Assembly (NCBI GenBank): GCA_016934675.1
Contig: JAFGSJ010000100.1
Coordinates: forward strand, 1-62,534
Reading direction: 5' to 3'
DNA: 62,534 nucleotides
Origin: a bacterium
GTDB lineage: Bacteria > CSSED10-310 > JAFGSJ01
In this document: one piece after another, positions 35,221-44,247 of the stretch
Layout: the number at the start of each line of letters is the position of its first letter
Numbering within the stretch: position 1 is the first letter of the stretch
Program-made: the position numbers and the translations under genes
The notes under the pieces: generated by a model
Told to the model about the DNA's origin: nothing
Seen by the model: only the letters and a program-made list of their open reading frames with translations
The model's database searches: none

Positions 35221-35994
35221 TCAGGAACGATCTGTTTGTTGTCTATACAGCTTTTCGATCATTTCCATGAGTGCAGTCATGGTTGGTCCGGCATTTCCCT
35301 GAAGGAAAATATCGGTCACCTGAAAAGTAAAAGAGGAGGGCTCCGGATTGATTTCAACGATACAGGCACCCTGTTGTTTGGCTTGGACCGGAACCAGGGC
35401 TGCGGGATAGACTTCACCGGTCGTACCGATAACCAGGAAAAGGTCAGCCAGGTTAGCTTCGAGAAAAGCACGTTGCAGGGCTTCGGGTGGGATGCCTTCC
35501 CCGAAAAAAATAAAATCAGGTTTTAAAATACCTCGACAGGTGGGACAAAAAGGCGGCAATAAATCAAAAAGTATATCATTATAATCGAAACGTGTGTTAC
35601 AATCGAGACAGATCAAACGGCTTGAACTGCCATGAAACTCGATCACATCGGTGTTCCCGGCTTTCTGATGAAGATTGTCCACGTTCTGGGTGATAACTGT
35701 TTTCAGCACACCCATTTGCTCGAGCCGAGCCAAACCCTTATGGGCCGGATTAGGTTCAGCCTTATCAAAATGAACATAAAAAACGTCCCTGAGCAGATTC
35801 CAGGTTTCAGCGGGTCGTGCTCGGAAATGATTGATCTCGAACAAATCCGGATCATATTTTGACCAGAGTCCGTCCTTACCCCGAAAGGGTGGAATACCGC
35901 TTTCCACGGAAATACCGGCACCCGTGAAAGAAGCAACTCGTTGAGCAGTAACGATTTTTTCAGCCGCTTCTATAACAAGTCGATCAGATGACAT
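35221..35994 (-). CDS. Sir2-family NAD-dependent protein deacylase
   Basis: 257 residues. Sirtuin motifs: FTGAGISVESGIPPFRGKDGLW, TQNVDNLHQKAG with the catalytic His in IEFHGSS, the zinc-binding Cys pairs CLDC and CPTC, and DLFLVIGTTGEVYPA. The ATG at 35994 follows AGGAGAGGACAGC; upstream ATG codons have no site. It removes acyl groups from lysines using NAD. In the first helix region the P-P-F-R-G is as in deacetylases; desuccinylase-type Tyr/Arg were not examined further. First gene of a four-gene unit. Confidence 0.94.
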   Translation of the reverse strand: MSSDRLVIEAAEKIVTAQRVASFTGAGISVESGIPPFRGKDGLWSKYDPDLFEINHFRARPAETWNLLRDVFYVHFDKAEPNPAHKGLARLEQMGVLKTVITQNVDNLHQKAGNTDVIEFHGSSSRLICLDCNTRFDYNDILFDLLPPFCPTCRGILKPDFIFFGEGIPPEALQRAFLEANLADLFLVIGTTGEVYPAALVPVQAKQQGACIVEINPEPSSFTFQVTDIFLQGNAGPTMTALMEMIEKLYRQQTDRS

Positions 35995-36190
35995 GCTGTC
36001 CTCTCCTGGGCACATACTATTCGGAACTCGTCTTCGGGGCACATCGTTTTTCTATCCCTTGACATTATCAGAAGAATCCCGATCTGGCAACTTAATACAA
36101 CGATTTGAATACGTTCGAAATCAACCAGGTAGTAACTGCCACTATGCTATTTAGGTATCCCCGCTCGCATCGAGTCCTCATTTCCGCAAT

Positions 36191-36781
36191 TTATAGCTTT
36201 GTAAGGGGATACTCAATGACAAAAATCTGATTAAGTCCAAAAAGAAAATGTTTGTACATCGTCACGCTGCCCTTGGTTGATTGGGCAATGTGTTCGATAT
36301 CTTTTTTATGCAGAAGATGCTCATGCTGTTTTGCAGCATGCCAACTACACAAAGAAATGTAAGCTAAAGTTGTATGAACAAGCCTGCCACGTGGGTGTGG
36401 CGTGGTAATGATAATGCGGCCATTCATTCCGAGAAGTGTATGATAAGTCCTGAGAAATTGCTCAGGATTGCCAACGTGCTCGAGGAAAGCAATGCAGGTT
36501 ATATAATCTGGTTTGTGCCGAAGCCATTTCTGTATCCGATCAAACGAATCGTGTTCAAGCAGATCAAGAGTAAGAAAATCCGTAGAGGAATCTGTTTTCG
36601 GACCGGGTTCTCGATCAACGCCATAATATCTGCAACCGTCAGGCAGAAATTGCGCCAAATGCCCTGAGCCACAAGCCAGGTCTAAAACAACTGACTTCGG
36701 CTTGATATATGACGCCACTTTACGTAAACGAATATCCCTGATCAATGGGGACAAAAGACCTTCATTCTCTTGGGAAATCAC
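36191..36781 (-). CDS. Class I SAM-dependent methyltransferase (UbiG-like)
   Basis: 196 residues: VASYIKPKSVVLDLACGSGHLAQFL (motif I), YYGVDREPG, DYITCIAFLEHVGNPEQFL, then YHTLLGMNGRIIITTPHP. The start is a GTG at 36781 with GGAG six bases before it. The TTPHPRGRLVH region is typical of methyltransferases in polysaccharide clusters. It precedes the two GT4 genes on the same strand only in map position (it lies downstream of them in transcription), and may modify the same glycan. Confidence 0.85.
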   Translation of the reverse strand: MISQENEGLLSPLIRDIRLRKVASYIKPKSVVLDLACGSGHLAQFLPDGCRYYGVDREPGPKTDSSTDFLTLDLLEHDSFDRIQKWLRHKPDYITCIAFLEHVGNPEQFLRTYHTLLGMNGRIIITTPHPRGRLVHTTLAYISLCSWHAAKQHEHLLHKKDIEHIAQSTKGSVTMYKHFLFGLNQIFVIEYPLTKL

Positions 36782-36822
36782 TCGTTACTCCATATTTTTT
36801 TCCAATATCTATGAAAACCATT

Positions 36823-38004
36823 TCAGATAACCTGGTTTTGAACGATACGCATTAAGTGATCATACTTGGCCATAACAACTGGCCAGGTATAATGCTGGTT
36901 GAAGTAATCCCGCCCCTGTTTCCCGAGTGCATTCCGCAACTCGACCTGTCGCAAGAGCCTGGTCATGGTTTCCTGGAATTCGCTGTAATCATTATAGAAC
37001 AGACCACCGTTGGCCCGAGTCACTTGCCCCTCGAGCACACGGCAACGTGCATTGACCAAAGCCGCCTTCTCGAGGGCCCAACATTCGAGCAAGGCCATAC
37101 ACAGACTTTCAAAATGTGAAGGTATAACCATAAACATGGACCCGCTGATCGCATCAAATTTATCCTGTTCGGAAACGAAACCGGGCGTGATGATATGTTC
37201 GTGTTCCGGGACATTCATGTATTGACCCCCGATTAGCACGAGGTCGAAATCATCCTGTTCACGTTCGAAATAGCGCAGCATGTAATCGATCAGTCGGTCG
37301 CAGCCCTTATTTTTATCGATTCGACCGACATAGAGGACGTAGGGCCGCTTGATCGAATATTTCTGACTGAATCGAGCCGGAATGCCTTCGAGCACATTAA
37401 TGCCCACGCCAACGACCTCTCCCGGCACAGAGCCATTCCCGGTCAATTCATGAATCATGGCCTGCTCCTCAATGGAATTATAGATGATTGCGGCGGGCTT
37501 GTTGAAAAACTGACGATAAATTGCCAAGCTGATGACCGGGTCCTCTTCGGCTGTCGGCACAAGAAGTGATTTCATGGGCGCAACCTGCAATCCATAAAAC
37601 GTCGTATAATAACGATAGGAAAAGAAGATCAGCAAATCATAATCCCGCTGATGTTTCTTCAAATAGTTGATCAGTGCAGGCGCATACGGACCATTTTCCT
37701 TGACCCAAGCCCACTCGTCCCGCTGATCGTGCTCATCGAAAAAGACCCTGTTCTGGACTGAAACAAAACGTCGGCCTCGTCGGGGGTGTTTGACTTTAAA
37801 ACGGATGACCTCGATGTTATTGACCAGACTCGGACCGACAGGATAGTGATTGAACCAATACAGGTAGTCCTGGGCGCAGGTCGTCAGTACAGTCACCTGG
37901 TTAGTTTGACTCAGATGCTCGGCGATCCAGCGAGCATGCAGTTCGGCCCCACCATTGATCTCGAGACCATACCGTTGGACAATGACCGCTATTTTCATGG
38001 ACAT
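36823..38004 (-). CDS. Glycosyltransferase family 4 (distal of a tandem pair)
   Basis: About 393 residues. MKIAVIVQRYGLEINGGAEL opens an N-terminal Rossmann domain; the donor domain has YVLYVGRIDKNKGCDRLIDY and the late VIPSHFESLCMALLECWALEKAA segment corresponding to E-x7-E. Three in-frame ATG codons (38010, 38004, 37998) follow TTAGGAG; 38004 has the best spacing. It overlaps the end of the paralogue at 37995 by about ten bases. Substrate unknown. Confidence 0.88.
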   Translation of the reverse strand: MSMKIAVIVQRYGLEINGGAELHARWIAEHLSQTNQVTVLTTCAQDYLYWFNHYPVGPSLVNNIEVIRFKVKHPRRGRRFVSVQNRVFFDEHDQRDEWAWVKENGPYAPALINYLKKHQRDYDLLIFFSYRYYTTFYGLQVAPMKSLLVPTAEEDPVISLAIYRQFFNKPAAIIYNSIEEQAMIHELTGNGSVPGEVVGVGINVLEGIPARFSQKYSIKRPYVLYVGRIDKNKGCDRLIDYMLRYFEREQDDFDLVLIGGQYMNVPEHEHIITPGFVSEQDKFDAISGSMFMVIPSHFESLCMALLECWALEKAALVNARCRVLEGQVTRANGGLFYNDYSEFQETMTRLLRQVELRNALGKQGRDYFNQHYTWPVVMAKYDHLMRIVQNQVI

Positions 38005-39167
38005 CGACATGCTCCTAACAATTGTTCGTATTTGGACATGATAGTCGGCCAATTATAATGTTCACGATAATAGTCATGTCCCTGTTCTCCCAGCCGGGTG
38101 GTCAGATGGTGGTCATTTTCGATTGCATTGAGGACAGCTTCGAATTCATCGTAATTGCGATAGTAGAGTCCGCCGTTACTGCGCAGGCATTGTCCGCGCA
38201 GGACCGGGCAATCGCCATTGGCAATGACGGGCCGTTTGACAGACCAGGCCTCGAGCACGACCATGGACAGGCTTTCGAAGGGAGAAGGTATGACCAGGGC
38301 TTGAGCACCTTTGATCACAGCCATTTTCTCCGCCTCAATCGCGTCTTGTATGTGCAGGATATTCGCCTGGACAGGCGGTCGATACGTACCACTCCCCAGA
38401 TAGACCAGGTCAAACCAGGGCTTGTTGTGTTCAATGTATCTGAGATAGTAATCGGCGAGCCTGGCGCAGCCCTTGACCTCCTCAAGCCGACCGACATAGA
38501 CCAGATAAGGCCGACGAAGGTCAAATTTACGCATGAGTTCGCTGGACAAGACCGGCTCGACTTCACTCAAACCCACTCCCACCACGTTCCCAAACACGCT
38601 CTGGTTCCCGGTTATACTCTGAATCATTTCCCGCTCTTCGATCGAATTATAGGCTATTGCAGCCGGCAAATGGAAAAAATCACGGTACAGGCTGAGATGG
38701 ATTATACGGTCATTTTCGGCAGTCGGGACTAAAATGCTTTTGGACTTGACGAGTCCGAGCCCCTGATACACCGTGGCATAACGATATGAAAAAAAGATGA
38801 ATGCATCATAAACAGAGCTCTGCCGGTCAATGTAATCGATCAGGGCCGGGCAGTGCGGACCCTGCTCCACAAGCCATTCTTTCTCATGAGCAGGTGTGTG
38901 AGCACAAAAACTGACCAGATACGAAAGCTGATCGTAACGGACCTGGTCCCGCTGCTTCACGACTGGAAAACGGACGATCTTGAGCGTCTGCCACGACGAT
39001 TGGCCAGGTTCATAGAAATTCTGCCAGGTCAAATAGTCCCTGGCACAGGTGGTCAGTAAATCCACTTCATGTGCCTGGGCCAGGTGTTCCGCAATAAAAC
39101 GGCAGTGCAGTTCTGCGCCGCCCAGGATTTCCTGACCGAAACGCTGCACGACAAGAGCTATTTTCAT
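37995..39167 (-). CDS. Glycosyltransferase family 4 (proximal of a tandem pair)
   Basis: 390 residues, clearly paralogous to the next gene: MKIALVVQRFGQEILGGAEL, LLTTCARDYLTW, SILVPTAENDRIIHLSLYRDFF, AIAYNSIEEREMI, YLVYVGRLEEVKGCARLADY and IPSPFESLSMVVLEAWSVKRP. AAAGG lies before the ATG. These enzymes are probably successive transferases of one glycan. The pair is unrelated in its opening to the trio at 22972-26185. Confidence 0.9.
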   Translation of the reverse strand: MKIALVVQRFGQEILGGAELHCRFIAEHLAQAHEVDLLTTCARDYLTWQNFYEPGQSSWQTLKIVRFPVVKQRDQVRYDQLSYLVSFCAHTPAHEKEWLVEQGPHCPALIDYIDRQSSVYDAFIFFSYRYATVYQGLGLVKSKSILVPTAENDRIIHLSLYRDFFHLPAAIAYNSIEEREMIQSITGNQSVFGNVVGVGLSEVEPVLSSELMRKFDLRRPYLVYVGRLEEVKGCARLADYYLRYIEHNKPWFDLVYLGSGTYRPPVQANILHIQDAIEAEKMAVIKGAQALVIPSPFESLSMVVLEAWSVKRPVIANGDCPVLRGQCLRSNGGLYYRNYDEFEAVLNAIENDHHLTTRLGEQGHDYYREHYNWPTIMSKYEQLLGACRCP

Positions 39168-39332
39168 AAGTAGCCTTTACAAAAGGGACCAGACTGCCGG
39201 ATCTTGAAAAATGATAATAAACCGCGCTGAAAAAAACGTCAATCAAATGGGAAGGCCACCCGGACGACATGAGCTGGTCAGAATCATCGATCATCAACTG
39301 CCCGGATCATGCCCCGACAGGTGTGGACCGGA

Positions 39333-39758
39333 TTATTCGACGGTTGGCTCCGGAGTCGGCTGGGTCAGATAACGCCATCCTAGTATTTTCACGTCTGCCG
39401 GTGGCCTTTCCTGACTAATCTGAATCATGCCATCTTGATCGAGCCAGCGATAAATGATGGGGCGAGGATCATCCTTCGCCAGGGCTTCATCGAGATTCCA
39501 ACCCGGAGGTGGCGAAGGGAATTTCTCATCATGAACCCCCAATTCTTTCTTGAACTCCTCTTCCATGATTCTCAGCTCTTCCGCCAGGTCGGGGTCTTGC
39601 TCGAACAGTTTTTTTTCGCTCTCCTGGTCCGCAACTGTTGTGGCTGTCGAGACCTGACCATGACTCTTGCTGTCATGTGTGGGCGAATGGCTATCAGGAA
39701 AACAACCTCCTGAAAACAGGAGCATAAAGCATAAACCGGTCAAAGAATAAAGACGCAT
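39333..39758 (-). CDS. Small lipoprotein with DUF4124-like C-terminus
   Basis: 141 residues. A lipoprotein signal (LTGLCFMLLFSGGC) is followed by a Ser/His/Thr-rich linker, an acidic helical segment (DLAEELRIMEEEFKKEL), and a C-terminal part IYRWLDQDGMIQISQERPP that fits the DUF4124 pattern (YRW.D.dG...S..PP). Function unknown. GAGAGGAACG precedes the ATG. Confidence 0.8.
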   Translation of the reverse strand: MRLYSLTGLCFMLLFSGGCFPDSHSPTHDSKSHGQVSTATTVADQESEKKLFEQDPDLAEELRIMEEEFKKELGVHDEKFPSPPPGWNLDEALAKDDPRPIIYRWLDQDGMIQISQERPPADVKILGWRYLTQPTPEPTVE

Positions 39759-40002
39759 CGTTCCTCTCTTCCTTCCTGTCCCGTCGTTTCAATCTGAAAT
39801 GATGGACCCTTTTCGAATTGTAAGCCGTCACAACACTATTCTATAAAAAAAAACATAAAAAGCAAGCCATACTGTTTGAATAGCTGCAGTCATGTTATAT
39901 AAACTTGTTATACTTTAATGCTTGAAATAAGCCGCTTCTCACGCATCTCGAAGAATGAAACGATGCGCTGAAATACTCGAGTAATAGACCGAGGTAGTAT
40001 CC
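39759..40002. other. Intergenic region before the radical SAM gene
   Basis: Divergent promoter region, AT-rich. A possible plus-strand promoter is TTGAAT (39877) and TATAAA about 16 bases on, which is only a weak match. GAGGTAGTATCC is the ribosome-binding site at the right end. Confidence 0.3.
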
Positions 40003-41571
40003 ATGAAAGCACTGTTAATGGAGATAACCTGTCCGGATATCAGAGCGTTTGGAGTCCGGTCACTGGCAGCCTTCGCGAAGAAAGCCGGGCATGAGGCCAA
40101 TATCCTTTTTTTACCACCCTATTTTGAACAACTCCGCCCGGAATCCGGAGTAGTCCATCGTTATTCCGACAAAATCATTGCTGAAACGATTGACTTGTGC
40201 AGCCAGTTCGATCTGATCGGTATCTCTTTTTTGACCTATTATTTCGACCGGGCTGTGCAGTTGACTGAAGCAATACATGCTCGACTCGATGTTCCGGTCA
40301 TCTGGGGAGGCATCCATGCCAGCACCAAACCCGAGGAATGTCTTGAATATGCCGATCTGGTCTGTATTGGTGAAGGTGAAGAAGCTTTGGTCGAAGTCCT
40401 CGATACCATGAAAACTGAGGGCGATCTGAACGCAATCAGAAATATCTGGACCCGACACAAGGGCGAGACCATCCGTAATCCGGTCCGCCCTCTCATTCAA
40501 GATATCGATAATTGTATCCCCTTCCCTGATTATGAACTGGCTACACATTATTCGTACAGCTTGTTTGATAATGCCATCGTCCCAATCAACGAGAAACTGA
40601 TGAAATACTTTTCACAAGCCGGTCCAGTCAACCAGCTCGGGACTTACTATCAGTACAAAACCATGGCCAGCCGTGGCTGTCCACACTCATGTGCTTTCTG
40701 CTGCAACAGTATCTATCGGGAGATGTATGCTCGGGAACGCTATCTTCGCTGGAGAAGCAACGAATCAATATTCCAGGAGATCGAATATGCCCGTGAGCAA
40801 GTGCCCTATTTTAATTCGGTCATGTTTTATGATGATTCCTTTTTCGCTATGCCTGAGAGGACAATGAAAGCTTTCGCCGAGGAATACAAAAATCGGATCG
40901 GACTTCCTTTCGCTACCCAGAGTTCGCCCCAGACAACCACGCTCAACAAATTGGACTATTTGATCGATGCTGGTATGGTTTATCTCGAAATGGGCATTCA
41001 AACCGGTTCAGACAGAATCAACACTATGTACCGTCGGAAACAGAAAAAAGAACAAGTCATCCAGGCAACCCGAGCTATTAACCATTTTAAGGACCGGATT
41101 TTACCGCCGGACTATCATCTCATCCTGGATAATAACTGGGAAACGGAAGAAGATGTCCTTGCGACGCTTGACCTAATCCTGGGCCTGCCTCGCCCCTTTG
41201 GCCTGAAACCCTCATCATTGGTGCTCTATCCTGGAACAGAACTGTTTGCTATTGCCCAAAAGCAAGGCCTGGTCAAAGACGAAAAACAGGAAGTCTACCG
41301 CAAAGCATTTGGTGCTCCCTATTCAACCTATCTGAACCTGTTGATCCTCATGATCAATTACCCCTTTATTCCCCTTGGCCTGATTCGTTTCCTGTCAAAA
41401 CCCCTGTTTATCAGGCTGTTTCACCGCCCCGCCTTTAAACCAATGATTTCTTTAATCAGACTCGGTCTGCACCAATTCAATCGGGTTATTAATAAACTCC
41501 GCAGAATGATCGGTCATCAACGCTTTCGGCCACTGGTCCATCGGATAGAGCGACATTACTGCGATCACTGA
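40003..41571 (+). CDS. B12-binding-domain radical SAM protein (BchE/class B methylase-like)
   Basis: 522 residues. The N-terminal part (about 1-140) has the Rossmann pattern of cobalamin-binding domains (LIGISFLTYYFDRAVQLTEA, VIWGGIHASTKPEECLEYADLVCIGEGEEAL) without the DxHxxG motif. The radical SAM domain (about 215-430) has the cluster motif SRGCPHSCAFCC, i.e. C-x3-C-x2-C, then VMFYDDSFF and YLEMGIQTGSDRINTMY. The C-terminus has two hydrophobic helices. Such enzymes do methylations or ring rearrangements, often on lipids or polyisoprenoids. The substrate is unknown. GAGGTAGTATCC precedes the ATG. Confidence 0.92.
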   Translation: MKALLMEITCPDIRAFGVRSLAAFAKKAGHEANILFLPPYFEQLRPESGVVHRYSDKIIAETIDLCSQFDLIGISFLTYYFDRAVQLTEAIHARLDVPVIWGGIHASTKPEECLEYADLVCIGEGEEALVEVLDTMKTEGDLNAIRNIWTRHKGETIRNPVRPLIQDIDNCIPFPDYELATHYSYSLFDNAIVPINEKLMKYFSQAGPVNQLGTYYQYKTMASRGCPHSCAFCCNSIYREMYARERYLRWRSNESIFQEIEYAREQVPYFNSVMFYDDSFFAMPERTMKAFAEEYKNRIGLPFATQSSPQTTTLNKLDYLIDAGMVYLEMGIQTGSDRINTMYRRKQKKEQVIQATRAINHFKDRILPPDYHLILDNNWETEEDVLATLDLILGLPRPFGLKPSSLVLYPGTELFAIAQKQGLVKDEKQEVYRKAFGAPYSTYLNLLILMINYPFIPLGLIRFLSKPLFIRLFHRPAFKPMISLIRLGLHQFNRVINKLRRMIGHQRFRPLVHRIERHYCDH

Positions 41572-41661
41572 TCACTGGTGCGGTTACAACTCGCTGTTAT
41601 GACTGGCGTGAATATCACGACATTCGAATGATTGTCTCGGCGCTGGAGTATCCGGTGGTTA

Positions 41662-42609
41662 TTATTCAAAAAAGACGAGAATGTATCGAGTTGCAGTGAA
41701 GACTATGACACCGGCTAACATCCACTTGATGGCCATGGCTGGCACAAATTTTTGACACCGGGCTCCAAGGTACATCCCCGCCATTCCTCCTATCCCGAAA
41801 AGAAATCCCAACAACCAGTCCGGGGCCACGGGAATGTGTGGATAGAACGAAGCGATGGCCTGATAAAAAACGACACCTGCGACTGATGTGACAAAAGTTC
41901 CCATCAGTGTGGCCCCAGCGATAATATAGACGGGAAGTCCGAAAAGGGTGATAAAAAACGGGGCAATTATAGAACCTCCCCCTATTCCATAGATTCCCCC
42001 AACGATCCCGACAATGAAACTGAGAAGGAAAATGCCCCAGTATGAAACATCATATGCTTCGTCATAGAAAGTAAAGCCCAGTCGCTTCAGATTAAAGTGA
42101 GTAACCGTCGTAGCGGGCAAGGCTTTAGTCCCTGGATACGGGTCATGGGCTTTGCCGCTTCTGATTGTTTCCTGAAAGCATGTTTCGATGCTATCTTTTC
42201 CTCCTTTGCCTGTGTTTTTTAGTCCATCTGCCACCATTTTATAACCGATATAGAGAAGAACACCGGCAGCAAAAAGCTTGAATTGTTTAGGATTAGGCAA
42301 GTAGAGCACCCTAATCATGGCCCCGATAAAGACACCGGGCAGTGTACCTGAAACGACGATCCATGTTAGTGGCCACACCATTCGTCCCTCACGCCAGTAA
42401 CGATATACCCCGCTTGGGATGGCCACAACATTGAACACCTGGTTGGTGGAGCTGACGGACGGGTTGGTATAGTTCAGAAAGGATATCTGAAAGGGAAGTA
42501 ACAAAAAAGCACCGGAAACGCCGCCCATCGAAGTGAAAAATGAAATGACGAATGCCACCAAGGGTGGAATCCAAAGCGCGACCTCAATCTCTGCAGCCTG
42601 GAAATACAT
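41662..42609 (-). CDS. TauE/SafE-family membrane permease
   Basis: 315 residues with eight or nine membrane segments. PPLVAFVISFFTSMGGVSGAFLLLPF near the start and FIVGIVGGIYGIGGGSIIAPF in the second half are the paired TauE signatures. Family members move sulfite, sulfonates or other anions. The start at 42609 is chosen because AAGGAG lies about ten bases ahead; an upstream ATG at 42630 is less likely. It is the last gene of the arsenic operon, 85 bases after the CcdA-like gene. Export of a sulfur, selenium or arsenic oxyanion is possible; not established. Confidence 0.88.
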   Translation of the reverse strand: MYFQAAEIEVALWIPPLVAFVISFFTSMGGVSGAFLLLPFQISFLNYTNPSVSSTNQVFNVVAIPSGVYRYWREGRMVWPLTWIVVSGTLPGVFIGAMIRVLYLPNPKQFKLFAAGVLLYIGYKMVADGLKNTGKGGKDSIETCFQETIRSGKAHDPYPGTKALPATTVTHFNLKRLGFTFYDEAYDVSYWGIFLLSFIVGIVGGIYGIGGGSIIAPFFITLFGLPVYIIAGATLMGTFVTSVAGVVFYQAIASFYPHIPVAPDWLLGFLFGIGGMAGMYLGARCQKFVPAMAIKWMLAGVIVFTATRYILVFFE

Positions 42610-42694
42610 TGGACGGCTCTCCTTACTCATAATGCTTGCTTAAGGCAACGATTTCTTCTCTATAATTGAAATCATTCATTGATGGCTTATTTCA

Positions 42695-43402
42695 TCACTG
42701 GATTACAAATGGACGGACAATAAAATACAATCCCAAACAACAGATGGCTCCGCCGGCCAGGCGGCGGAACCACATACCACTGTTCTGGAACCTCGAATTT
42801 TCCATGACTTTCTTGACCAGAGCCGCGGAACTTCCGGCTATGGCGATCGGCACACAATGACCAATCCCGAAAAGAACGATTAGGATAATCCCCGTCATGA
42901 TTTTTTCCTGAATGGTGATGAAGGCCAGGATCGGGGCAATGAAACCGAATGTGCACGACCCGGATAATACGCCATACGCCAACCCGAGAATGAAGGCCCC
43001 ACCGAGGCCCTGAACGTGGAAACGATTCAGGGCGGTGCCCGCCATGGATAAACCCGGAATACCGATCATGTCAAGAGACACCCACACGAGGATCGCTCCG
43101 ACCACAATGGTCCAATAAGGACCTATCTCACCCAGCATTCTACCTAACAGAGAGCAGATGATGCCAATGACAGCGATAGTCACGAAAAGACCCAGGGTGA
43201 ACATCACCGCATAGCGCGAGGCCTCGGTGGGTTTGAGGACCCGCTTCTGTCCCGCCACGTAGCTGATAATGAGGGGGATTGAAGCCAGATGACACGGACT
43301 GAAGACAACACTGATCATGCCCCAGAGAAAACAGCCCAACGCCGCCAGAATTGAACCACCAGTCATCCACTCATTGACCGTCAGGAAAAGCTGGTCAAAC
43401 AT
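42695..43402 (-). CDS. CcdA/DsbD-type thiol-disulfide transmembrane protein
   Basis: 235 residues with about six membrane helices. It matches the CcdA family: SVVFSPCHLASIPLIISYVAG with one redox Cys, and GVLSGSCTFGFIAPIL with the second Cys, plus the linking GVSLDMIG-like turn (VWVSLDMIGIPG). CcdA proteins carry reducing equivalents from cytoplasmic thioredoxin to the periplasm. It lies 33 bases after an exported thioredoxin in the arsenic operon, the natural partner. GGGAGCTCGCT precedes the ATG. Confidence 0.9.
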   Translation of the reverse strand: MFDQLFLTVNEWMTGGSILAALGCFLWGMISVVFSPCHLASIPLIISYVAGQKRVLKPTEASRYAVMFTLGLFVTIAVIGIICSLLGRMLGEIGPYWTIVVGAILVWVSLDMIGIPGLSMAGTALNRFHVQGLGGAFILGLAYGVLSGSCTFGFIAPILAFITIQEKIMTGIILIVLFGIGHCVPIAIAGSSAALVKKVMENSRFQNSGMWFRRLAGGAICCLGLYFIVRPFVIQ

Positions 43403-43435
43403 AGCGAGCTCCCACGCTTGTTGTTTGAGAGAGGT

Positions 43436-43858
43436 TCATTTCACACCTAACTTTACCAGTTTTTCAATGATGGTTTTTTTATCCAGGAATCCCGTATGAC
43501 GTTCCACTTCCTTGCCCTCTTTATCGAAGAAAACCTGAGTCGGAATGGTCCGGATTTTAAATTTCTCCCCCTGGTCCTTATGCTGCCAGACATCAATAAA
43601 GATGATCGACGCCCGTCCTTTATATTCAGTTTTGAGTTCCTCGAGAATGGGAGCCATCATCTTGCAGGGGATACATTTCGTTGCCCCTAAATCTACCATC
43701 GTAACCATTCCTTTGGTCGGAATTTCCGGAATGGTGTCTGTATTCTCTGCCGAAACAAGCGACAGAACACTCAGAAATGAGGACTGGTCCGTCGAGAGTC
43801 CCCCCAACAGCACCACTACAATTCCAGCGATGATGAATTTTACGTTCATATTTCCCAT
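43436..43858 (-). CDS. Exported thioredoxin-like protein
   Basis: About 140 residues. The hydrophobic N-terminus (MNVKFIIAGIVVVLLGGL) is a signal peptide or anchor. The thioredoxin fold follows: MVTMVDLGATKCIPCKMMAP, with active site C-I-P-C, FIDVWQHKDQGEKFKIRTIPTQVFFDKEGKEV and the cis-Pro in RTIPTQ. The ATG at 43858 has AAGGAACAGGTA ahead of it. It probably takes electrons from the CcdA-like protein and passes them to a periplasmic acceptor in the arsenic operon, perhaps the ArsF-like lipoprotein. Confidence 0.93.
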   Translation of the reverse strand: MGNMNVKFIIAGIVVVLLGGLSTDQSSFLSVLSLVSAENTDTIPEIPTKGMVTMVDLGATKCIPCKMMAPILEELKTEYKGRASIIFIDVWQHKDQGEKFKIRTIPTQVFFDKEGKEVERHTGFLDKKTIIEKLVKLGVK

Positions 43859-43923
43859 TACCTGTTCCTTTCTTCCGGATAGAATAACACTGCCTTGCCC
43901 ATACTGATGAAAAACCGTCATTT

Positions 43924-44229
43924 TCAGTGATCAACCTGCTTTACCTGTTCTTCAATTTTCACCCGGATCCAGCCGAAAGCGCCGAAATGAAAAGGTATCA
44001 GACCCGGGATTGAAATTGTAGCCAGGATTTCACGATGCACGAACAGCGAGAAACCGTCTCCCTGGTAGTGTTCGTACTCGTCCCTATTTACCGGAGAACC
44101 AAGGGACCCGACCGGTCCCATCGAAGACCTTCATCAACCCTGCATGATAGCCTGAGTTGAGATGGTCAGCGTACCTTCCCGCATGATGAGGGCAGCGACT
44201 GCTGGGATATCGATCGATGCTATAAGCAT
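43924..44229 (-). CDS. Candidate selenoprotein with two adjacent UGA (UU) codons, CC/Se-motif family
   Basis: A 101-codon frame that reads through TGA TGA at 44136-44131 (residues 32-33) and is open on both sides. AAAGGAGACCGGC precedes the ATG at 44229, 18 bases after arsM. The N-terminal half has EGTLTI then QG-U-U; the C-terminal half has GPVGSLGSP, YQGDGFSLFVHREIL and FHFGAFGWIRV. This matches the layout of a small family, as I recall it, in which a GCC-like motif sits between an EGGTLTI-type strand and a YxxxDGIxVYV strand and in which Cys may be selenocysteine. The protein has no Cys, consistent with UU standing for CC. A hairpin follows at once. A conventional reading gives only a 65-codon ORF from ATG 44121. 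Selenocysteine insertion is inference; selABCD genes are not in the window. Confidence 0.72.
44103..44119 (-). promoter_or_regulatory. Candidate bacterial SECIS hairpin
   Basis: On the minus strand GGGACC and GGTCCC form a perfect six-pair stem with a five-base loop GGTCG. The first loop G lies 17 bases after the second UGA and 20 after the first. This fits the bacterial SECIS consensus as I recall it: short apical loop with a G in its first two bases and a UGA-to-loop distance of about 16-37 bases. The hairpin is inside the coding sequence, as in bacteria. Confidence 0.65.
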
Positions 44230-44247
44230 GCCGGTCTCCTTTCCAAG

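Noticed and set aside
38022..38732. A 236-codon plus-strand open frame
   Set aside because: Antisense to a clear glycosyltransferase gene, with no family motif or ribosome-binding site.
43924..44121. A plain 65-residue protein starting at ATG 44121
   Set aside because: It would drop the conserved N-terminal half and the strong ribosome-binding site at 44229; the AAGG before 44121 is the only support, so it is kept as the less likely reading.
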